NCBI RefSeq assembly: GCF_024708915.1 | Contig: NZ_JANJXQ010000137.1 | Coordinates: 1 to 11,105, forward strand | Reading direction: 5' to 3' | From: Thiobacillus sp. | Lineage (GTDB): Bacteria > Pseudomonadota > Gammaproteobacteria > Burkholderiales > Thiobacillaceae | DNA: 11,105 bases | Part shown: in pieces, positions 1-9,871 of the stretch | Layout of the letters: the number at the start of each line of letters is the position of its first letter | Numbering within the stretch: the stretch's first letter is position 1 | Made by a program: the position numbers and the translations under genes | The notes under the pieces: model-generated | The model's input: only the letters and a program-made list of their open reading frames with translations | Told to the model about the DNA's origin: nothing | The model's database searches: none

Positions 1-609
1 CTGCCGATGTTCCAGGAGGCGCAGAAATTCGTGCGTAAGCTGGCGTCCAACAAAGGCAACGTGCTGTTCGTCGGCACCAAGCGTGCTGCGCGCGACATCG
101 TTCGCGAAGAAGCGCAGCGCGCCGGCATGCCCTACGTCGACAACCGCTGGCTGGGCGGCATGCTGACCAACTTCAAGACGGTCAAGCAGTCGATCAAGCG
201 CCTGAACGACCTGGAGGCCCAGATCGCCGAGCCGGGGCGCCTGTCGAAGAAGGAAATCCTCACCGTGCAGCGCGAAGTCGACAAGTTGAACCGCAGCCTG
301 GGCGGCATCCGCGAAATGGGCGGCCTGCCCGACGCGCTGTTCATCATCGATGTCGGCTACCAGAAGGGAGCCGTGGTCGAGGCCAGGAAACTGGGTATCC
401 CGGTGATCGGCGTGGTCGACACCAACAACAGTCCGGAAGGCGTGGACTACATTGTCCCCGGCAACGATGACTCGGCCCGTGCGATCAGGCTGTACGCGCG
501 CGGCATGGCCGATGCGGCGCTGGAAGGCCGTGCCCAGGTCATCAGCGAACTCGTCGGCGGCGAAGAGTTCGTCGAGATCGAGGAAGAAGGGGCGCCCGCT
601 GCCGAATAA
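1..609 (+). CDS. rpsB: 30S ribosomal protein S2, 3' part (5' end cut by window)
   Basis: S2 is a small-subunit ribosomal protein that binds late in 30S assembly and is needed for S1 to attach. The reading frame is open from base 1 (Leu-Pro-Met-Phe), which matches the E. coli S2 region around residues 47-50, so about 46 codons are missing upstream; the ATG at position 7 is internal, not the start. The visible 202 residues include the S2 hallmarks [44 protein letters not shown] and [11 protein letters not shown], then [11 protein letters not shown] near the C-terminus and an acidic tail ([15 protein letters not shown]). The gene is followed by tsf, as in most bacteria. Nothing looks altered. 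In E. coli S2 represses its own operon through the 5' leader, which lies outside this window. Confidence 0.98.
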   Translation: MPMFQEAQKFVRKLASNKGNVLFVGTKRAARDIVREEAQRAGMPYVDNRWLGGMLTNFKTVKQSIKRLNDLEAQIAEPGRLSKKEILTVQREVDKLNRSLGGIREMGGLPDALFIIDVGYQKGAVVEARKLGIPVIGVVDTNNSPEGVDYIVPGNDDSARAIRLYARGMADAALEGRAQVISELVGGEEFVEIEEEGAPAAE

Positions 610-629
610 AGCGCGGCGCACCGCAACAT

Positions 630-650
630 CGCCGGGAGGGCTTTCCGGCG
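630..650 (+). other. Stem-loop in the rpsB-tsf gap (first of two)
   Basis: Bases 630-638 can pair with 642-650 around a 3-nt loop: six G-C pairs at the base (630-635 with 645-650), then G-U, A-U and G-U pairs. It lies 20 nt after the rpsB stop and 10 nt before a second hairpin. It has no T-run after it, so it is not a terminator by itself. It could protect the 3' end of rpsB mRNA or help fold the gap; both roles are inference. Confidence 0.5.
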
Positions 651-660
651 GATGGGTTTA

Positions 661-686
661 GAGGAGGGGCGTCTGCCCCTCTTTCT
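661..686 (+). terminator. Terminator-like hairpin (possible attenuator) between rpsB and tsf
   Basis: Bases 661-670 pair with 675-684 around a 4-nt loop (GTCT). The core AGGGGC/GCCCCT is perfect, and the lower stem continues with a G-C, an A-T and two G-U pairs. The 3' side runs into a T-rich stretch (CTTTCTGTATT) broken by C and G, so termination would be partial. The E. coli rpsB-tsf gap is known to hold a leaky terminator that lowers tsf expression relative to rpsB; the same role here is inferred from position and shape. Confidence 0.6.
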
Positions 687-710
687 GTATTGAATCGTTT
701 GAAACTGGAT

Positions 711-716
711 GGGGAG
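711..716 (+). promoter_or_regulatory. Ribosome binding site of tsf
   Basis: GGGGAG lies 6 nt before the ATG at 723. It decides the start: the frame is open further upstream to a TTG at 690, but that codon sits just behind the hairpin, has no Shine-Dalgarno sequence and would add 11 residues not typical of EF-Ts. Confidence 0.8.
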
Positions 717-722
717 TTCGAA

Positions 723-1595
723 ATGGCTGAAATCACTGCAAGCATGGTCAAGGAGCTGCGCGAAAAAACCGATGCGCCGATGATGGACTGTAAAAAAGCG
801 CTGTCGGAAGCCGGCGGCGACATGCAGAAGGCGGAAGAGATCCTGCGCGTGCGCTTCGGCAACAAAGCGGCCAAGAGCGCCAGCCGTGTCGCAGCCGAAG
901 GCGTGGTGACGATCGCCATCGGCGCCGACGGCAAGTCGGCCGCCATGGTCGAAGTCAACTGCGAGACCGACTTCGTGGCGAAGAACGACGATTTTCTGGC
1001 GCTGTCGAACGCGCTGGCCGAGATGGTGTTGAAGCAGAATCCGGCCGACGTTGCCGCGCTGTCCGCGCTGCCTTACAAGGGCGTCACGGTGGAGGCCTTC
1101 CGCACCGAGCTGGTCGGCAAGATCGGCGAAAACATGGCGGTACGCCGTTTCGTGCGTCTGGACGGCCAGGGCAAGTTCGCCAGCTACATCCACGGCGGCA
1201 AGATCGGCGTGCTGGTCGACGTGACCGGCGACGAAGCGCTGGCGCGCGACGTCGCCATGCATATCGCGGCGTCCAAGCCGAAGTCGCTGGATGCGTCGGG
1301 CGTGTCGCAGGAGCTGATCGATACGGAACGCCGCGTCGCGATCGAGAAGGCCAAGGAAGCCGGCAAGCCGGAAGCCATGCTGGAAAAGATCGCCGAAGGC
1401 ACGGTGCAGAAATTCCTCAAGGAAGTCACCCTGCTGTCGCAGCCCTTCGTCAAGGACGACAAGCAGACCGTCGAGCAGGTGCTCAAAGCGAAGAGCTCGC
1501 AGTGCCACGGCTTCGTGATGTACGTGGTGGGCGAGGGTATCGAGAAGAAAGTGAACGACTTCGCCGCCGAAGTGGCGGCGGCTTCCCAGGTCTGA
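723..1595 (+). CDS. tsf: Elongation factor Ts
   Basis: EF-Ts is the cytosolic nucleotide exchange factor that releases GDP from EF-Tu so it can be reloaded with GTP. The product is 290 residues, the usual size for this family. The N-terminal UBA-like domain (about residues 1-50) carries the typical [19 protein letters not shown] segment. The [10 protein letters not shown] motif (from Thr82), whose Asp-Phe pair contacts the EF-Tu nucleotide site in known structures, is intact. The core and C-terminal dimerisation regions follow ([29 protein letters not shown]). The ATG at 723 is chosen for its good ribosome binding site. The gene follows rpsB after a structured 113-nt gap and ends 6 nt before pyrH, so tsf and pyrH are probably cotranscribed. 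Confidence 0.98.
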   Translation: MAEITASMVKELREKTDAPMMDCKKALSEAGGDMQKAEEILRVRFGNKAAKSASRVAAEGVVTIAIGADGKSAAMVEVNCETDFVAKNDDFLALSNALAEMVLKQNPADVAALSALPYKGVTVEAFRTELVGKIGENMAVRRFVRLDGQGKFASYIHGGKIGVLVDVTGDEALARDVAMHIAASKPKSLDASGVSQELIDTERRVAIEKAKEAGKPEAMLEKIAEGTVQKFLKEVTLLSQPFVKDDKQTVEQVLKAKSSQCHGFVMYVVGEGIEKKVNDFAAEVAAASQV

Positions 1596-1601
1596 TCGGG
1601 C

Positions 1602-2312
1602 ATGGCGCCGGTCCGTCGCATCCTGCTGAAGCTGTCCGGCGAGGCCCTGATGGGGCCGGATAGCTTTGGCTATCACGCCGGCACCATGGCCGGTTTTGTC
1701 GGCCAGATCCGCGAAGTGGTGGCGGCAGGCGTGCAGGTCGGTATCGTGATTGGCGGCGGCAACCTGTTCCGCGGCGCCACCGGCGCGCTGTCGGGGATGA
1801 ACCGTGCCAGCGCGGATTCGATGGGCATGCTGGCCACGGTGATGAACGCGCTGGCGCTGAAGGATGCCCTGCAGCAAGCAGGGGTCGAGGCGCGGGTGCA
1901 GACCGCGGTCAGCATCGCCCATGTCGGCGAGGGTTTCGAGCGCGATGCGGCGGTGCGTCATCTGGAGGCCGGGCGGGTGGTGATCTTTGGCGGCGGCACC
2001 GGCAACCCGTTCTTCACCACGGATACGGCAGCGGCGCTGCGTGCGGCTGAAATCGGCGCCGATTTGTTGTTGAAGGCGACCAAGGTCGATGGCGTCTACA
2101 CTGCCGATCCCAAGAAGGACGCAAATGCCGAGCGTTACGAGACGCTGAGCTTCGATCAGGCGATTGCCGGCAATCTGGGCGTGCTCGATACCGCTGCCTT
2201 TGCCTTGTGCCGCGAACAGAAACTGTCCCTGGTCGTGTTCAATGTCTTCAAGCCCGGCGCGCTGAAACGCGTGGTGATGGGCGAGAACGAAGGCACGCGG
2301 GTGACTTTGTAA
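1602..2312 (+). CDS. pyrH: UMP kinase
   Basis: PyrH phosphorylates UMP to UDP with ATP, a step of pyrimidine nucleotide synthesis in the cytosol; the bacterial enzyme is a hexamer of the amino-acid kinase fold and is typically activated by GTP and inhibited by UTP. The 236-residue length is normal. Visible motifs are KLSGEAL (residues 10-16, phosphate binding), IGGGNLFRG (from Ile50), [28 protein letters not shown] (about 130-144) and [18 protein letters not shown] near the ATP site. The ATG lies 6 nt after the tsf stop, with only a weak GGG upstream, so translation may depend on ribosomes finishing tsf. The stop codon runs straight into the ribosome binding site of frr. No key residue seems missing. 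Confidence 0.98.
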   Translation: MAPVRRILLKLSGEALMGPDSFGYHAGTMAGFVGQIREVVAAGVQVGIVIGGGNLFRGATGALSGMNRASADSMGMLATVMNALALKDALQQAGVEARVQTAVSIAHVGEGFERDAAVRHLEAGRVVIFGGGTGNPFFTTDTAAALRAAEIGADLLLKATKVDGVYTADPKKDANAERYETLSFDQAIAGNLGVLDTAAFALCREQKLSLVVFNVFKPGALKRVVMGENEGTRVTL

Positions 2313-2321
2313 GGAGTTGAA

Positions 2322-2891
2322 ATGGCTGAAACCAGCATTGTCGAGATCAAGCAATCCGCCGAACAGAAAATGGGCAAGACCCTGGAAGCGTTGAAAAACG
2401 ATCTGGCCAAGGTGCGCACGGGGCGCGCCCATACCGGCATCCTCGACCACGTCATGGTCGACTACTACGGCAACCCGACGCCGGTTCCGCAGGTGGCCAA
2501 CGTGTCGCTGGTCGACAGCCGTACCCTCGGCGTGCAGCCGTACGAAAAGAACATGGTCGGCAAGATCGAGAAAGCGATTCGCGATGGCGATCTGGGCCTG
2601 AATCCGGCGACGCACGGCGATATCATCCGCGTGCCGATGCCCTCGCTGACCGAAGAGCGCCGCCGCGACCTGATCAAGGTGGTGCGCAACGAAGCCGAAG
2701 GCGCGCGCGTTGCCGTGCGCAACATCCGCCGCGACGCCAACGGCATGCTGAAGGACATGGTCAAGGCCAAGACCGCGACCGAAGACGAGGAGCGCCGGAC
2801 CCAGGACGAGGTGCAGAAGCTGACCGACAAGTTCATCGGCGAAATCGACAAGATGCTGGCCGACAAAGAGAAAGACCTGCTCGCAGTCTGA
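2322..2891 (+). CDS. frr: Ribosome recycling factor
   Basis: RRF works with EF-G to split the post-termination ribosome so that subunits can be reused. The product has 189 residues against about 185 in E. coli, with a slightly long N-terminus. It shows the family features: an N-terminal helix ([28 protein letters not shown]), the domain II segment ([37 protein letters not shown], then the [13 protein letters not shown] hinge), and two long charged helices making up the rest of the three-helix bundle (about residues 115-185). The start is well supported by AAGGAG at 2311-2316, which overlaps the pyrH stop codon and lies 5 nt before the ATG; this is the strongest Shine-Dalgarno sequence I see in the window. 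The stop lies 11 nt before uppS. Confidence 0.98.
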   Translation: MAETSIVEIKQSAEQKMGKTLEALKNDLAKVRTGRAHTGILDHVMVDYYGNPTPVPQVANVSLVDSRTLGVQPYEKNMVGKIEKAIRDGDLGLNPATHGDIIRVPMPSLTEERRRDLIKVVRNEAEGARVAVRNIRRDANGMLKDMVKAKTATEDEERRTQDEVQKLTDKFIGEIDKMLADKEKDLLAV

Positions 2892-2902
2892 GCATATCCG
2901 GC

Positions 2903-3649
<747 letters not shown>

Positions 3650-3671
3650 ATTGTTTCCGGGAACCGTATCG

Positions 3672-4478
3672 ATGACGCCGCTTCGCAGCCGGGTGCTGAC
3701 CGCCGCGTCCCTGCTGGCGGTGTTCGTGCCGGCCGTGCTGTGGGCGCCCACATGGTTGTGGATGATCCTGATCGCCGGCGTGGTCGGCGTGGCGGCGCAC
3801 GAATGGGCGCGCCTGAGCCATTTCCCCGCTTTGCCGGCGCGCCTCTATGCCGCGCTGCTGACCGCGTGCGCACTGGCGCTGCCCTACGTTCTGGGTGCGC
3901 AGTGGCCGATTTTCCAGAATGCCCTCATCCTGCTGGCGGTTGTGTTCTGGCTCGGGGTCGCCCCGTTGTGGCTGCTGGGGCGCTGGCGCGCCGAACCGGC
4001 GTTTCTGCGCGCCGCGGTCGGCGTCGTGCTGCTGTTGCCCACCTGGGCGGCGCTGCTGTATCTGCATGCGCGCGGCCCCGGCGTGCTGCTGGCGGTAATG
4101 GCGATCGTCTGGATTGCCGACAGCGCGGCCTATTTTGCCGGACGCCGTTTCGGCCGGCATAAACTCGCGCCCGCCATCAGCCCCGGCAAAACCTGGGAAG
4201 GGGTGGCGGGAGCGCTCGTCGCGCTGGCGCTGTATGCCGGCGTGTTGAGCGGTACCGTCAACCTGCCGCTGCTGCCGTTGTTGGCCGCGGTGGCGGGCCT
4301 GCTGTACCTGTCGGTGCTGGGCGACCTGTTCGAATCCTGGATCAAGCGTGTCTCCGGGATGAAGGACAGCGGCGATTTGCTGCCCGGCCATGGCGGGATG
4401 CTCGACCGCATCGATGCACTGACCTCCACGCTGCCGCTGGCATCGGGCATCCTGATCTGGCTGGGGCGCACCGCATGA
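3672..4478 (+). CDS. cdsA: Phosphatidate cytidylyltransferase (CDP-diacylglycerol synthase)
   Basis: CdsA makes CDP-diacylglycerol from phosphatidic acid and CTP in the inner membrane, the precursor of all main phospholipids. The 268-residue protein is mostly hydrophobic, with about seven or eight likely membrane segments. The family signature is complete at residues 222-248: SWIKR, then [19 protein letters not shown], with the conserved Lys, Asp and His-Gly-Gly. I chose the ATG at 3672, 22 nt after the uppS stop, with GGGAA at 3659-3663 as a fair ribosome binding site; an in-frame TTG at 3651 would add seven residues but has no such site. The last four bases (ATGA) are shared with the start of dxr. 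Confidence 0.96.
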   Translation: MTPLRSRVLTAASLLAVFVPAVLWAPTWLWMILIAGVVGVAAHEWARLSHFPALPARLYAALLTACALALPYVLGAQWPIFQNALILLAVVFWLGVAPLWLLGRWRAEPAFLRAAVGVVLLLPTWAALLYLHARGPGVLLAVMAIVWIADSAAYFAGRRFGRHKLAPAISPGKTWEGVAGALVALALYAGVLSGTVNLPLLPLLAAVAGLLYLSVLGDLFESWIKRVSGMKDSGDLLPGHGGMLDRIDALTSTLPLASGILIWLGRTA

Positions 4479-5659
4479 AGCCGCGCGTTCTCACCATTCT
4501 GGGCGCTACCGGCACCATCGGCGTCAATACGCTCGATGTGGTGGCGCGCCACCCCGGACGGTTCGAGATTTTTGCCCTGACCGGTGCAACGCAAGTCGAG
4601 CGCATGGTCGAGCAGTGCCGCATCCATCGTCCGCGCTTTGCGGTGATGAGCGAGCCGGCGGCGGCAGCGGCGCTGCGCGCGCGGATTGCCGAAGAAGGCC
4701 TGGCGGTCGAGGTGCTCGAGGGCGCCGCGGCGTTGACCGCGGTGGCGACCGCGCCCGAGATCGATACCCTGATGGCGGCGATCGTCGGCGCGGCCGGTCT
4801 GCCGGCGACGCTGGCGGCGGCGCAGGCGGGCAAGCGGATTCTGCTGGCCAACAAGGAGACCCTGGTGGTCTCCGGCCAGCTGTTCATGGACGCGATCGCC
4901 GCCAGCGGCGCCGAACTGCTGCCGATCGATTCCGAGCACAACGCCATTTTCCAGGCGCTGCCGCGCGGCTTCGGCGGAAATTTCCAGCAGGCCGGGGTGA
5001 AGGCGCTGTGGCTCACCGCCTCCGGCGGGCCGTTCCGCACCCTGTCGGCCGAAGCTATTGCCGCCGCCACCCCGGCGCAGGCGGTGGCACACCCCAACTG
5101 GGTGATGGGGAAAAAGATCTCGGTCGATTCGGCGAGCCTGATGAACAAGGGGCTCGAGGTGATCGAAGCGCGCTGGCTGTTCAACGCCCGGCCCGAGCAG
5201 ATCAAGGTGGTGGTGCATCCGCAGAGCATCGTGCATTCGATGGTCGAATACGCCGACGGCTCGGTGATCGCGCAGATGGGCACGCCCGACATGCGCACGC
5301 CGATCGCCTATGCGCTGGGCTTTCCCGAGCGCATCGATGCGGGGGTGTCGGCACTGCAACTGATGGGCAGGCAGCTCACCTTCGAGGCGCCCGACACCGC
5401 GCGCTTCCCCTGCCTGCAACTGGCGTTCGATGCGCTCGCCGCCGGCGGCAACGCGGCGGCGGTGCTGAACGCCGCCAATGAAGTCGCGGTTGCGCGTTTT
5501 CTCGAAGGCGCCGCCACGTTCAACGCCATTGCCGCCAGCATTGCACACACGCTGGGCAAGCTGGCGGGCGGGGCGGGGCATACGCTGGACGACCTGCTCG
5601 AGGCCGACCGGCAGGCGCGCCGGGTGGCCGACGCGTATCTCGGACGGCTGCGCGCATGA
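4475..5659 (+). CDS. dxr: 1-deoxy-D-xylulose 5-phosphate reductoisomerase
   Basis: Dxr turns DXP into 2-C-methyl-D-erythritol 4-phosphate with NADPH, the committed step of the MEP isoprenoid pathway, whose products UppS uses. The 394-residue length is normal. The NADPH site reads GATGTIG (residues 10-16), a mild variant of the common [19 protein letters not shown] (123-134), metal ligands Asp152 and Glu154 in [18 protein letters not shown], and [18 protein letters not shown] with Lys225 and Glu228 are intact, as is [17 protein letters not shown]. The start ATG overlaps the cdsA stop (ATGA), and the gene's own stop overlaps the rseP start the same way, so the three genes are probably coupled in translation. 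The presence of dxr shows use of the MEP pathway rather than the mevalonate pathway. Confidence 0.98.
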   Translation: MKPRVLTILGATGTIGVNTLDVVARHPGRFEIFALTGATQVERMVEQCRIHRPRFAVMSEPAAAAALRARIAEEGLAVEVLEGAAALTAVATAPEIDTLMAAIVGAAGLPATLAAAQAGKRILLANKETLVVSGQLFMDAIAASGAELLPIDSEHNAIFQALPRGFGGNFQQAGVKALWLTASGGPFRTLSAEAIAAATPAQAVAHPNWVMGKKISVDSASLMNKGLEVIEARWLFNARPEQIKVVVHPQSIVHSMVEYADGSVIAQMGTPDMRTPIAYALGFPERIDAGVSALQLMGRQLTFEAPDTARFPCLQLAFDALAAGGNAAAVLNAANEVAVARFLEGAATFNAIAASIAHTLGKLAGGAGHTLDDLLEADRQARRVADAYLGRLRA

Positions 5660-7008
5660 GCCTGCTGCATACCATTCTCTGGTTTCTGGTCGCCATCGGC
5701 ATCCTGGTGGTGGTGCACGAATTCGGCCACTACCTCGCGGCACGGCTGGCGGGAGTCAAGGTGCTGCGTTTTTCGGTCGGCTTCGGCAAACCCTTGCTCA
5801 GCCGCCGCTTCGGCCGCGACCAGACCGAGTGGACGCTGGCCGCGCTGCCGCTCGGCGGCTACGTCAAGATGCTCGACGAACGCGAGGGTGAAGTGCCTGC
5901 CGCAGAGGCGCACCGCAGCTTCAACCGCGCCACCGTGTGGCGCCGCATCGGTATCGTGGCGGCCGGGCCGGCCGCCAATTTCCTGCTCGCCATCGTGTTC
6001 TACTGGGCGCTGTTCCTGCATGGCCTGCCTGCGCTGAAGCCGCTGATCGGCGAGCCGCCCGCCGGCACGCCGGCAGCGCAGGCCGGCCTGGCGGCGGGCG
6101 ACGAGATCCGCCGCGTCAACGGCACCGACACGCCGTCGTTCCAGGATTTGCGGCTGAATCTGCTGCGCGCGGGGGTGGCGGGCGGAGCGCTTACGCTGGA
6201 ACTGGCCGACGGCCGCAGCGTGCAACTCGATGTCCCGCCGCTGCAGACCGAGAACCTGGAACAGGATACCTTGCGGCCGCTCGGCATCGTGCGCTATGAA
6301 CCCGAGATTTCTGCGGTCATCGGCAAGGTGCTGCCCGATGGCGCCGCCGCGCGCGCCGGTCTCCAGCCGGGCGACCGGCTGATCACCGCCGATGGCAGGA
6401 CAGTGGCGAACTGGCAGGGCTGGGTGCAGCTGATACGTCAGCGCCCGGCCCAGCCCTTGCGTATCGAATACGAGCGCCAGGGCCAGCGCCAGGCGCTGAG
6501 CCTTGAGCCCGACGCGGTGGACGAAGGCGGTCAGCGCATCGGCAAGATCGGCGCAGGCCCGCAGGTCGACGAGGCGATGCTGGCCGCGCTGATGACCGAG
6601 GTGCGCTACGGCCCGCTCGAAGCGCTGGGGCAGGGCGCCGTCAAGACCTGGGACATGAGCGTATTCACGCTGGAGATGATGGGCCGCATGGTGCTGGGCC
6701 AGGTGTCGTGGAAAAACCTTTCCGGCCCGCTGACCATCGCCGATTACGCAGGCCAGAGCGCCGCGCTCGGCTGGATCAGTTTTGTCGGCTTTCTGGCGCT
6801 GGTGAGCGTGAGTCTGGGGGTGCTCAATCTGCTGCCTGTCCCGTTACTGGATGGGGGGCACCTCATGTATTATGTTGCCGAAGTTTTTACCGGCCGTCCC
6901 GTGTCCGACCGCGTCATGGAGATAGGCGGCCGGATCGGTATGGCACTGCTGCTGCTGCTGATGTCGTTTGCCCTGTTCAATGATTTGCAACGCCTGATAG
7001 GCGGATGA
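5656..7008 (+). CDS. rseP: RIP metalloprotease RseP (site-2 protease)
   Basis: RseP is an inner-membrane zinc protease; in E. coli it cuts anti-sigma factor RseA after DegS, releasing sigma-E, and also clears leftover signal peptides. The 450-residue length is normal. The zinc motif HEFGH is at residues 21-25 in the first membrane segment; the third zinc ligand is Asp399 in [12 protein letters not shown]. Four membrane segments are likely (about 3-27, 98-121, 370-398, 428-446). Two periplasmic PDZ domains lie between the second and third (about 128-196 and 217-288), each with an AGL-x-x-GD motif. The ATG overlaps the dxr stop as ATGA. bamA starts 7 nt downstream, matching the known rseP-bamA order. 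Whether an RseA/RpoE pair exists here cannot be seen. Confidence 0.97.
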   Translation: MSLLHTILWFLVAIGILVVVHEFGHYLAARLAGVKVLRFSVGFGKPLLSRRFGRDQTEWTLAALPLGGYVKMLDEREGEVPAAEAHRSFNRATVWRRIGIVAAGPAANFLLAIVFYWALFLHGLPALKPLIGEPPAGTPAAQAGLAAGDEIRRVNGTDTPSFQDLRLNLLRAGVAGGALTLELADGRSVQLDVPPLQTENLEQDTLRPLGIVRYEPEISAVIGKVLPDGAAARAGLQPGDRLITADGRTVANWQGWVQLIRQRPAQPLRIEYERQGQRQALSLEPDAVDEGGQRIGKIGAGPQVDEAMLAALMTEVRYGPLEALGQGAVKTWDMSVFTLEMMGRMVLGQVSWKNLSGPLTIADYAGQSAALGWISFVGFLALVSVSLGVLNLLPVPLLDGGHLMYYVAEVFTGRPVSDRVMEIGGRIGMALLLLLMSFALFNDLQRLIGG

Positions 7009-7015
7009 AACAACC

Positions 7016-9316
7016 ATGACCCCGAACCGTCTCGCGCTCGCCCTCGCAGCCGTATTTGCCGTGCAGCCCGTTTTTGCCGAAGAGCCTTTCGTCGTCAAGG
7101 ACATCCGGGTCGAAGGCATCCAGCGTACCGAGGCGGGCACGGTGTTCAGCTACCTGCCGGTCAAGGTCGGCGAGGTGATGACGGACGAGAAGACGGCGGC
7201 GGCGATCAAGGCGCTGTATGCCACCGGATTTTTCAAGGATGTACGGCTGGAAGCGCGCGACGGCGTGGTGATCGTCACGGTTGAAGAGCGCCCCTCGATT
7301 GCCAGGATCACCCTGACCGGGATCAAGGAGTTTTCCGAGGACGATCTGAAAACCGGCCTCAAGCAGACCGGTCTGGCCGAAGGCCGCGTGCTCGACCGCG
7401 CGCTGCTGGACAAGGCCGAGCAGGAGCTGCAGCGGCAATACTTCAACCGCGGCAAATACGCGGTGGAGATCAAGTCCACCCTGACGCCGCTGGAGCGCAA
7501 CCGGGTCGCCGTGCAGTTCGACGTGGTGGAAGGCGACAGTGCCAGGATCCGGCAGATCAACATCGTCGGCAACAAGGCGTTCAAGGAGAAGGAACTGCTG
7601 AACCAGTTCACTTCCACCACGCCGGGCTGGCTGACCTGGTACACCAAGAACGACCAGTATTCCAAATCGCGGCTGGGCGGCGATATCGAGGCCTTGCGCT
7701 CGTTCTACCTCAACCGCGGCTATCTCGAATTCAACGTCGATTCCACCCAGGTCTCGATCTCTCCCGACAAGCAGGGCATCTACATCACCGTCAACGTGAC
7801 GGAAGGGCCGCAATACAAGATATCCGACGTCAAGCTGGCGGGGCAGATGCTGGTGCCGGAAGCGGAATTGCAGAAACTCGTCACGGTGAAGCCTGGCGAG
7901 GTATTCGAACGCGACCGCCTCACCGAGACCACCAAGAAAATCGCCGACCGCCTCGGCAACGACGGCTATGCGTTCGCCAACGTCAACGCGGTGCCCGAAC
8001 TCGACAAGGACAAGAGCACGGTCGCTTTCACCCTGTTCGTCGATCCCGGCCGCCGTGTCTACGTGAACCGCGTCAACGTGACGGGCAACACCAAAACCCG
8101 CGACGAAGTGGTGCGCCGCGAGATCCGCCAGATGGAAGGCGCGTATTACGACGCCGAAAAAATCAACCGTTCGCGCGATCGCCTGAATCGCCTCGGCTAC
8201 TTCAACGAAGTCAACATCGAAACGCCGAGCGTGGCGGGCACCACCGACCAGGTCGACGTCAACGTCGGCGTGGCGGAAAAGTCCACCGGCAACGTGATGC
8301 TGGGCGCCGGCTTCTCGTCGTCCGAAGGCCTGGTGCTGTCGGGCTCGGTGTCGCAGAGCAACGTGTTCGGCACCGGCAACCGGCTGTCGGCGCAGATCAA
8401 CTCGGGTAGCGTCAATAAGGTGTATTCGCTGTCGTTCACCAACCCCTACTACACCATCAACGGCATCAGCCTGGGCTACGACCTGTACCGGCGCGACATC
8501 GACGCAACCGATCTCGACAATGTCGGCGACTACAAGACGTCCACCTATGGCGCCGGCGTGCGCTTCGGTCTGCCGGTCAATGAACGCGACTTCATTTCAT
8601 TCGGTCTGACCTACGAGCAGACCTCGCTCACCACCAATCCGAGCAGCCCGACCATCTACCAGCTGTTCGAGCAGGAGTTCGGCAGCGACAACGATACCCT
8701 GCGCCTGGACACCTCGTGGGCGCGCGACACCCGCAACAGTTTCCTGTTCCCGACCAAGGGCCAGCTGCAACGGGTGGCGGCCGAAGTCGGCACCCCGCTG
8801 GGCAGCCTGGAGTATTACAAACTATCGTTCCAGCATCAGCAGTTCCTGCCGCTGAGCAAGCGCTTCACCCTGATGCTGAACGGCGAGGTGGGAATCGGCG
8901 GCGGCCTGTCGGGCAAACCGCTGCCATTCTTCAAGAACTTCTATGCGGGCGGCAACAGCTCGGTGCGCGGCTTCAAAAACGGCACCCTGGGACCGAAGGA
9001 CCAGAACGACGATGCGCTCGGCGGCGACAAGCGCATCATCGGCAATGCGGAACTCTTTTTCCCGCTGCCGGGACTCAAGGATGACCAGTCGCTGCGTATG
9101 TCGGCCTTCGTCGATGCGGGCGCGACCTTCGGTCCCAACGATAACCAGGGCAGATACAAGGATTTCGCATTCGGGGATCTGCGTTATTCGGCGGGCATTG
9201 CTGTACTGTGGGTGTCGCCGCTCGGTCCGCTCAAATTCAGTCTGGCGCAGCCGCTGACCAGCAAGACGGGCGACCAGGAAGAAATGTTTCAATTCACCTT
9301 GGGCAATACGTTCTGA
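7016..9316 (+). CDS. bamA: Outer membrane protein assembly factor BamA
   Basis: BamA is the core of the BAM complex, which folds and inserts beta-barrel proteins into the outer membrane. The 766-residue precursor is a little shorter than E. coli BamA (810). It begins with a signal peptide, likely cut after Ala22 (VFA before EEPFVV). Five POTRA domains follow (roughly 23-90, 91-170, 173-262, 263-340, 343-420), then a 16-stranded barrel from about 424 to the end. The VRGF motif of loop 6 is at 650-653, and the protein ends in Phe within FQFTLGNTF, the usual C-terminal barrel signal. The start ATG lies 7 nt after rseP with only a weak GGAT upstream. skp follows after 24 nt, so the usual bamA-skp-lpxD order is kept. 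Confidence 0.98.
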   Translation: MTPNRLALALAAVFAVQPVFAEEPFVVKDIRVEGIQRTEAGTVFSYLPVKVGEVMTDEKTAAAIKALYATGFFKDVRLEARDGVVIVTVEERPSIARITLTGIKEFSEDDLKTGLKQTGLAEGRVLDRALLDKAEQELQRQYFNRGKYAVEIKSTLTPLERNRVAVQFDVVEGDSARIRQINIVGNKAFKEKELLNQFTSTTPGWLTWYTKNDQYSKSRLGGDIEALRSFYLNRGYLEFNVDSTQVSISPDKQGIYITVNVTEGPQYKISDVKLAGQMLVPEAELQKLVTVKPGEVFERDRLTETTKKIADRLGNDGYAFANVNAVPELDKDKSTVAFTLFVDPGRRVYVNRVNVTGNTKTRDEVVRREIRQMEGAYYDAEKINRSRDRLNRLGYFNEVNIETPSVAGTTDQVDVNVGVAEKSTGNVMLGAGFSSSEGLVLSGSVSQSNVFGTGNRLSAQINSGSVNKVYSLSFTNPYYTINGISLGYDLYRRDIDATDLDNVGDYKTSTYGAGVRFGLPVNERDFISFGLTYEQTSLTTNPSSPTIYQLFEQEFGSDNDTLRLDTSWARDTRNSFLFPTKGQLQRVAAEVGTPLGSLEYYKLSFQHQQFLPLSKRFTLMLNGEVGIGGGLSGKPLPFFKNFYAGGNSSVRGFKNGTLGPKDQNDDALGGDKRIIGNAELFFPLPGLKDDQSLRMSAFVDAGATFGPNDNQGRYKDFAFGDLRYSAGIAVLWVSPLGPLKFSLAQPLTSKTGDQEEMFQFTLGNTF

Positions 9317-9331
9317 GGGTAGACCGTTACT

Positions 9332-9335
9332 GGAG
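9332..9335 (+). promoter_or_regulatory. Ribosome binding site of skp
   Basis: GGAG lies 5 nt before the ATG at 9341 and 8 nt before the ATG at 9344. Both spacings work, so the site supports this region as the start but does not settle which of the two adjacent ATGs is used. Confidence 0.65.
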
Positions 9336-9340
9336 TATTC

Positions 9341-9844
9341 ATGATGAAATTCAAGCAGCTTGCCGTCTCCCTGATCCTGGCGTCCGCGTGTGCGGCCGCC
9401 CCTGCCCTGGCTAATACCAAGATCGGCTTCGTCAACACCGAGAAGCTGCTGCGCGAGGCGCCGTTATCGGTCACCGCGCAGAAAAAGCTGGAGCGCGAAT
9501 TCGCCGCGCGCGACCAAGAATTGCAAAAGCTCGCCAAGCAGGCGCGCGACCTGCAGGCGCAACTCGACAAGGACGGCGTGACCATGTCGGACAGCGAGCG
9601 CAAGGCCAAGGAGCGCGACCTGGGTAATCTCAATCGCGACCTGCAGCGCCAGGGCCGGGAATTCCGCGAGGATCTCAACCTGCGCCGCAACGAGGAACTG
9701 GGACAGATTCAGGAGCGCGCGCGCAAGGCGATCCAGGACATCGCGCGCGCCGAGAAATTCGACCTGATCGTCGAGCAGGCCGTCTTCGTCGACCCCAAGA
9801 GCGACATCACCGACCGGGTGATGAAGGCCCTGGGCGGGAAGTAA
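9341..9844 (+). CDS. skp: Periplasmic chaperone Skp (OmpH family)
   Basis: Skp is a trimeric periplasmic chaperone that holds unfolded outer-membrane proteins after they leave the Sec channel and delivers them to BAM. The 167-residue precursor is close to the family size. The signal peptide (residues 1-24) ends in ALA, with cleavage before Asn25; the mature part opens with TKIGFVNTEKLL, the typical first strand. From about 45 to 135 the sequence is very rich in charged residues, Gln and Leu, as expected of the long coiled-coil arms, and it ends with FDLIVEQAVFVDPKSDITDRVMKAL, the conserved end of the family. Two ATGs stand side by side (9341, 9344); either fits. It lies 24 nt after bamA and 27 nt before lpxD. 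Function is assigned from family features and place. Confidence 0.95.
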   Translation: MMKFKQLAVSLILASACAAAPALANTKIGFVNTEKLLREAPLSVTAQKKLEREFAARDQELQKLAKQARDLQAQLDKDGVTMSDSERKAKERDLGNLNRDLQRQGREFREDLNLRRNEELGQIQERARKAIQDIARAEKFDLIVEQAVFVDPKSDITDRVMKALGGK

Positions 9845-9871
9845 AGTCTGGCCGCGGAAAACAAGTACCCG

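Noticed and set aside
1659..1674. Small hairpin (GATAGC with GCTATC, 4-nt loop) near the start of pyrH
   Set aside because: A six-pair stem of this size is expected by chance several times in a window this long, it has no T-run, and the codons are ordinary.
447..2615. A 722-codon open frame on the - strand crossing rpsB, tsf, pyrH and frr
   Set aside because: tsf, pyrH and frr all lie in the same reading frame on the + strand, so one antisense frame keeps the same register through all three, and G/C-rich third positions keep stop codons rare there. Its translation is low-complexity, rich in His, Arg, Gln and Leu, and shows no family I recognise.
4130..5743. A 537-codon open frame on the - strand opposite cdsA and dxr
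   Set aside because: It is a shadow of two firmly identified + strand genes in GC-rich DNA; the translation is Arg-, Gly- and His-rich with no recognisable domain.
6690..7015. Possible sigma-E promoter before bamA, as known in E. coli
   Set aside because: I looked for a GGAACTT-like box and a properly spaced TCAAA-like box in the end of rseP and found no convincing pair. A weak or diverged promoter cannot be excluded by eye.
9377..9394. Possible lipoprotein signal (Cys17) in the Skp signal peptide
   Set aside because: The residues before Cys17 are Ala-Ser-Ala, not the usual Leu-x-x pattern, while a clear signal peptidase I site (Ala-Leu-Ala) follows just before the conserved mature start.
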